Below are positions 12,777 through 15,482 of a stretch of 15,482 nt of DNA, one piece after another. The position numbers and the translations under genes are program-made. A model generated the notes under the pieces. It saw only the letters and a list, made by a program, of their open reading frames with translations, did not search any database and was not told the origin of the DNA. Location: NCBI GenBank assembly GCA_045628105.1, contig JAZQOX010000041.1, positions 1 through 15,482 on the forward strand. The letters are read 5' to 3'. The stretch comes from UMGS1781 sp045628105 (GTDB taxonomy: Bacteria > Bacillota > Clostridia > TANB77 > CAG-508). The first letter of the stretch is position 1. Every line of letters starts with the position of its first letter.

Positions 12777-15419
12777 ATGAAAAGTTTAAAAAATATAATT
12801 AAAAAAGTTAGTTTAATTATGATAATTTTTGTAATGTTAACTAATTTTATAATGCCTAATATTGTAAGAGCAGATGATTCAGAAGAATCTGAAGCAGGAG
12901 GAAAACTTTTTACTCCTATTACAGAATTGGTTTTAGGAATTTCAGATAGAATTTTAGCTACAATGCAAGAAGTTTTTATAGGAGATAAAGACTTTGGAGA
13001 TGCAATTTTAGCTGATTCAATAAAGGATGTTGCACCAGGCGAAGATTGGTACAATCGTTTTAGTGGGGATATTATACAACTATTTACAAATTCAACAGTT
13101 TTTAGATATTCAATAAGATATTCACCTGGAATTATATTTTCTGGTATGGTTCCTGCTTTAGATATAAATTTTATAGCACCAAAAGATGAGACGAAAACAA
13201 CTTTTAAGAAGCAGGAATACCAATATATTAAGTTAGAAACAGAAAAAACATGGAAAACAATAAAGGATGAGTATAATGCAAATAATGTTGAACTAAAAAA
13301 ACAGGAAGGCAGCACTTTATCAGGAATTATAAGCGGAAATTATGATATATATTATGCATTTTGGAACGATAATGGAGTTGAATATTACTTTGTAATAGAC
13401 AAAGAAAAATATTCTTTAATACACACAATATTTACTTTTGGTATTACTAATTGGATTGATGAAAAATTAGATGATGAAGAGGATTTTGGAGGTACTTTAT
13501 ATAAAAGAGAAAAAGCAGGAGTAACAACTGTTACAAAACCATCAACTGCAGCAGCTTTACAAAGCCAAGTTTCAAAATGGTATATGGCATTAAGAACATT
13601 TGCTTTAGTTGGATTATTATCTGTATTAGTATACATTGGTATAAGAATTATTTTAAACAGTGGATCAGCACAAAACCAAGCAAAATATAAAAATATGTTA
13701 AAAAATTGGTTAGTAGCTTTATGTATGCTATTTGTACTACATTATGTTATGGCTTTTATATTAACAATTACCCAAAAACTTATTGAAATATTTAAAGTTA
13801 GTACAATAACAGAAATTGGCGAAGATACATTTATGACAAGTATTAGAAATAGAATAACAGGCGACAATGCATATTTTACATACTTTGGATATGTTGTTAT
13901 GTATATTGCTCTTGTAATTTTAACACTTACATATACATTCCAATATGTAAAAAGGGTTGTATATATTGCATTTTTAACAATGATAGCACCATTAATAGCG
14001 CTAACATATCCAATTGATAAAGTTAAAGATGGACAAGCACAAGCATTTTCAATGTGGATTAAAGAGTATGTATTTAATTGCTTATTACAACCAGTACACT
14101 TATTAATATATGTATTATTCCTAGACACAGCATCAGGAATAATAACAACAAACCCAATATTTGCAATTATCGTTTTAGCATTTATGACACCAGCAGAAAA
14201 ATTCTTCAGAAAGATGTTTGGATTAGACAAGGCATCTTCAGTAAGTACATTAGGTGCAGCAGCAGGTGGAGCAATGGTAATGAGCATGCTAAACAAAATT
14301 AAATCAAAACCAGTTCAAGATGATAAAGAACAAAAACCAAGTGTTAGAACTGCAACAAATGCAGGAATACCAACAGCAGCAAAAGCTACACTTGCTAATA
14401 ATTCAAATGGAGGAAGTAGCACAGCAGATTCTACATCAACAAGTGCACCGGTAGCACCAGCACCTGTTTCAGCATCTGCTTCAGTACCTGCTCAAACAGC
14501 TCCTGCTTCTTCTACATCATATGCTAATAATGCGGCATCAGCAGCTAGCAGTACTTCTTCATCAGGAAATACAAGTGGAAAAAGCAGTAAAACAGGAGGA
14601 ATATTTGCGGGATTAGATGCAGTTGGAAAGAGATACATTTATGGACCAGATGTAATAAAGAGTCGAGCCAAAAGATTTGGAAGAACGTTGGGAGGCACAG
14701 CAGTTGGACTTGCAACAGGTACTGCAGCATTAGCAGCTAATATAACAGATGGAGATTTATTTGATAATACAGGAAAGGCAATGTTAGAAATTGCAGGAAC
14801 TACAGGTGTAGGATACTCATATGGAAATAGCTGGACTGGAAGAGCTATGAATGGTTCTAAACATATATCTGATACATACAAACAAGGAGCTCTAGGATTA
14901 GAAGAATACAACAACAGATTATTCGATAAAGAATTCTATAAGAGTGATGGATATAGAATGATTGTTGAAGACAGCACGATAGAAGGTTTATATGGAGATA
15001 ATATAAAAGATGTTACCCAAGCTTATTTGGAAAGTGGAATTACAGATTCAACCAAAATTAGAGAAGCTTTAAGAAGCAACATTACTGCAGGAGATTACAT
15101 GGCATTTTCAAAAGCTGATGTTTCTGCACCAAAAGAAATGGCAAAATTAATTAATGGTGGTGTAGATGCAGATACATATAAAGCATTTAAAGAAGCCGGA
15201 ATTACAAATTCAAATAAAGTTGTAGAAGCTGTAGAAAAATTAAGAAATGCAGGAGTTACAGATAAGGGAGAAATGGCAAGAAGAGCAAGTTTGGCTGCAA
15301 ACTTAAGAAAACAAGGACTAACAAACGAAAAATCTATAAAAGCATACTTTAGAAAAAAAGGATTAAATCAAAATGATATAGATGAAATTTACAAACAAAT
15401 AAAAGATGTTTTAACATAA
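12777..15419 (+). CDS. VirB6/TrbL-like channel protein, copy B
   Basis: ATG 12777 is chosen because MKSLKNIIKK aligns with the N-terminus of copy A. GGAGG (12758-12762) is 14 bases away, rather far; TTG 12756 overlaps that site and is unlikely. The product has 880 residues. The plan repeats copy A: an anchor helix with VMLTNFIMP, an extracellular domain with YSIRYSPGIIF, and a membrane core from about residue 276 with GLLSVLVYIGIRIILNSGSA, KNMLKNWLVALCMLFVLHY, LTMIAPLIALTYPIDKVKDG and FNCLLQPVHLL. A linker of Ala/Ser/Pro/Thr (about 520-607) replaces the Asn-rich one of copy A. The C-terminal domain (about 608-880) has AGLDAVGKRYIYGPD and helical repeats of the form GITDSTKIREAL. It is inferred to be an alternative channel subunit. 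Confidence 0.85.
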   Translation: MKSLKNIIKKVSLIMIIFVMLTNFIMPNIVRADDSEESEAGGKLFTPITELVLGISDRILATMQEVFIGDKDFGDAILADSIKDVAPGEDWYNRFSGDIIQLFTNSTVFRYSIRYSPGIIFSGMVPALDINFIAPKDETKTTFKKQEYQYIKLETEKTWKTIKDEYNANNVELKKQEGSTLSGIISGNYDIYYAFWNDNGVEYYFVIDKEKYSLIHTIFTFGITNWIDEKLDDEEDFGGTLYKREKAGVTTVTKPSTAAALQSQVSKWYMALRTFALVGLLSVLVYIGIRIILNSGSAQNQAKYKNMLKNWLVALCMLFVLHYVMAFILTITQKLIEIFKVSTITEIGEDTFMTSIRNRITGDNAYFTYFGYVVMYIALVILTLTYTFQYVKRVVYIAFLTMIAPLIALTYPIDKVKDGQAQAFSMWIKEYVFNCLLQPVHLLIYVLFLDTASGIITTNPIFAIIVLAFMTPAEKFFRKMFGLDKASSVSTLGAAAGGAMVMSMLNKIKSKPVQDDKEQKPSVRTATNAGIPTAAKATLANNSNGGSSTADSTSTSAPVAPAPVSASASVPAQTAPASSTSYANNAASAASSTSSSGNTSGKSSKTGGIFAGLDAVGKRYIYGPDVIKSRAKRFGRTLGGTAVGLATGTAALAANITDGDLFDNTGKAMLEIAGTTGVGYSYGNSWTGRAMNGSKHISDTYKQGALGLEEYNNRLFDKEFYKSDGYRMIVEDSTIEGLYGDNIKDVTQAYLESGITDSTKIREALRSNITAGDYMAFSKADVSAPKEMAKLINGGVDADTYKAFKEAGITNSNKVVEAVEKLRNAGVTDKGEMARRASLAANLRKQGLTNEKSIKAYFRKKGLNQNDIDEIYKQIKDVLT

Positions 15420-15423
15420 TAAA

Positions 15424-15451
15424 ATAGGCAGATTGTAATATCTGCCTATTT
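15424..15451 (+). terminator. intercistronic hairpin after VirB6 copy B
   Basis: ATAGGCAGAT (15424-15433) and ATCTGCCTAT (15440-15449) form a perfect 10-bp stem with a 6-base loop and only TTT after it. It is the same stem sequence as at 10827-10849, placed the same way after the VirB6 stop. Confidence 0.6.
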
Positions 15452-15476
15452 AAGTATAAAGAATAGGTGATGTAAT

Positions 15477-15482
15477 ATGGAA
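15477..15482 (+). CDS. start of a gene running off the right edge
   Basis: ATG-GAA at the last six bases follows AGGTGA (15465-15470) at ribosome-site spacing and lies behind the same hairpin that precedes the ATG-GAA start at 10872. It may be the intact counterpart of that short gene, but only two codons are visible. Confidence 0.4.

Noticed and set aside
12680..13315. 211-codon open frame on the minus strand
   Set aside because: It overlaps the promoter and N-terminal part of VirB6 copy B, whose + strand product has a clear paralogue; the minus product shows no domain and no initiation signal.
13742..14296. 184-codon open frame on the minus strand
   Set aside because: It lies opposite the most conserved membrane core of VirB6 copy B and arises from low stop frequency there.

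Overview
The window is about 70% A+T. Its dense short-gap operons, strong GGAGG-type ribosome sites, TAA stops and extended -10 promoters point to an AT-rich Bacillota genome, probably an anaerobic gut Clostridia or a related class. The exact organism cannot be read from the sequence. All supported genes are on the + strand. The core is a Gram-positive type IV secretion / conjugation (T4SS) gene cluster. No relaxase, coupling ATPase (VirD4) or integrase lies inside the window, so whether this is an integrative conjugative element or a dedicated secretion system cannot be decided here.

Layout. Positions 3-1202 hold a sigma-70-type sigma factor that is open at the left edge. From 1353 to 4189 there are three VirB2/TrbC-like pilin genes. 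All share a motif of the form G(I/L)(K/Q)-x-M-x-GS-x-(E/D)EKA between two membrane helices. The first two carry long C-terminal tails of CxxC zinc ribbons; the third is a minimal pilin with its own promoter, leader hairpin and UUCG terminator. From 4363 to 10821 runs the secretion core: a PrgI-like protein, a TraC-like-domain membrane protein, a VirB4 ATPase and a large VirB6/TrbL-like channel protein. A hairpin and a short membrane protein (10872-11189) follow. That protein looks like the N-terminus of a larger protein, perhaps the VirB1-type wall hydrolase.

From about 11190 to 12660 there is an island of visibly higher G+C with different codon use. It carries two single-gene units, each with its own near-consensus promoter, 5'-end hairpin and strong terminator: a small three-helix membrane protein and a membrane-anchored or lipoprotein-like 302-residue protein. 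The AT-rich sequence then resumes with a second, diverged VirB6 gene (12777-15419), the same intercistronic hairpin, and a further ATG-GAA start at the right edge.

How it may work together. The pilins, PrgI, TraC-like protein, VirB4 and VirB6 would form the membrane channel and surface fibre. The duplicated VirB6 genes keep near-identical membrane cores but differ in the extracellular loop and the cytoplasmic linker. Two genes appear frame-disrupted (the second pilin at an A7 tract, PrgI at a GAA-C-GGA site). In both cases the continuing frame is clearly coding, so programmed frameshifting, recent mutation or sequence error must be separated. The most unusual features are the zinc-ribbon pilins, the possible -1 frameshift that completes one of those ribbons, and the GC-shifted two-gene island between two VirB6 copies.
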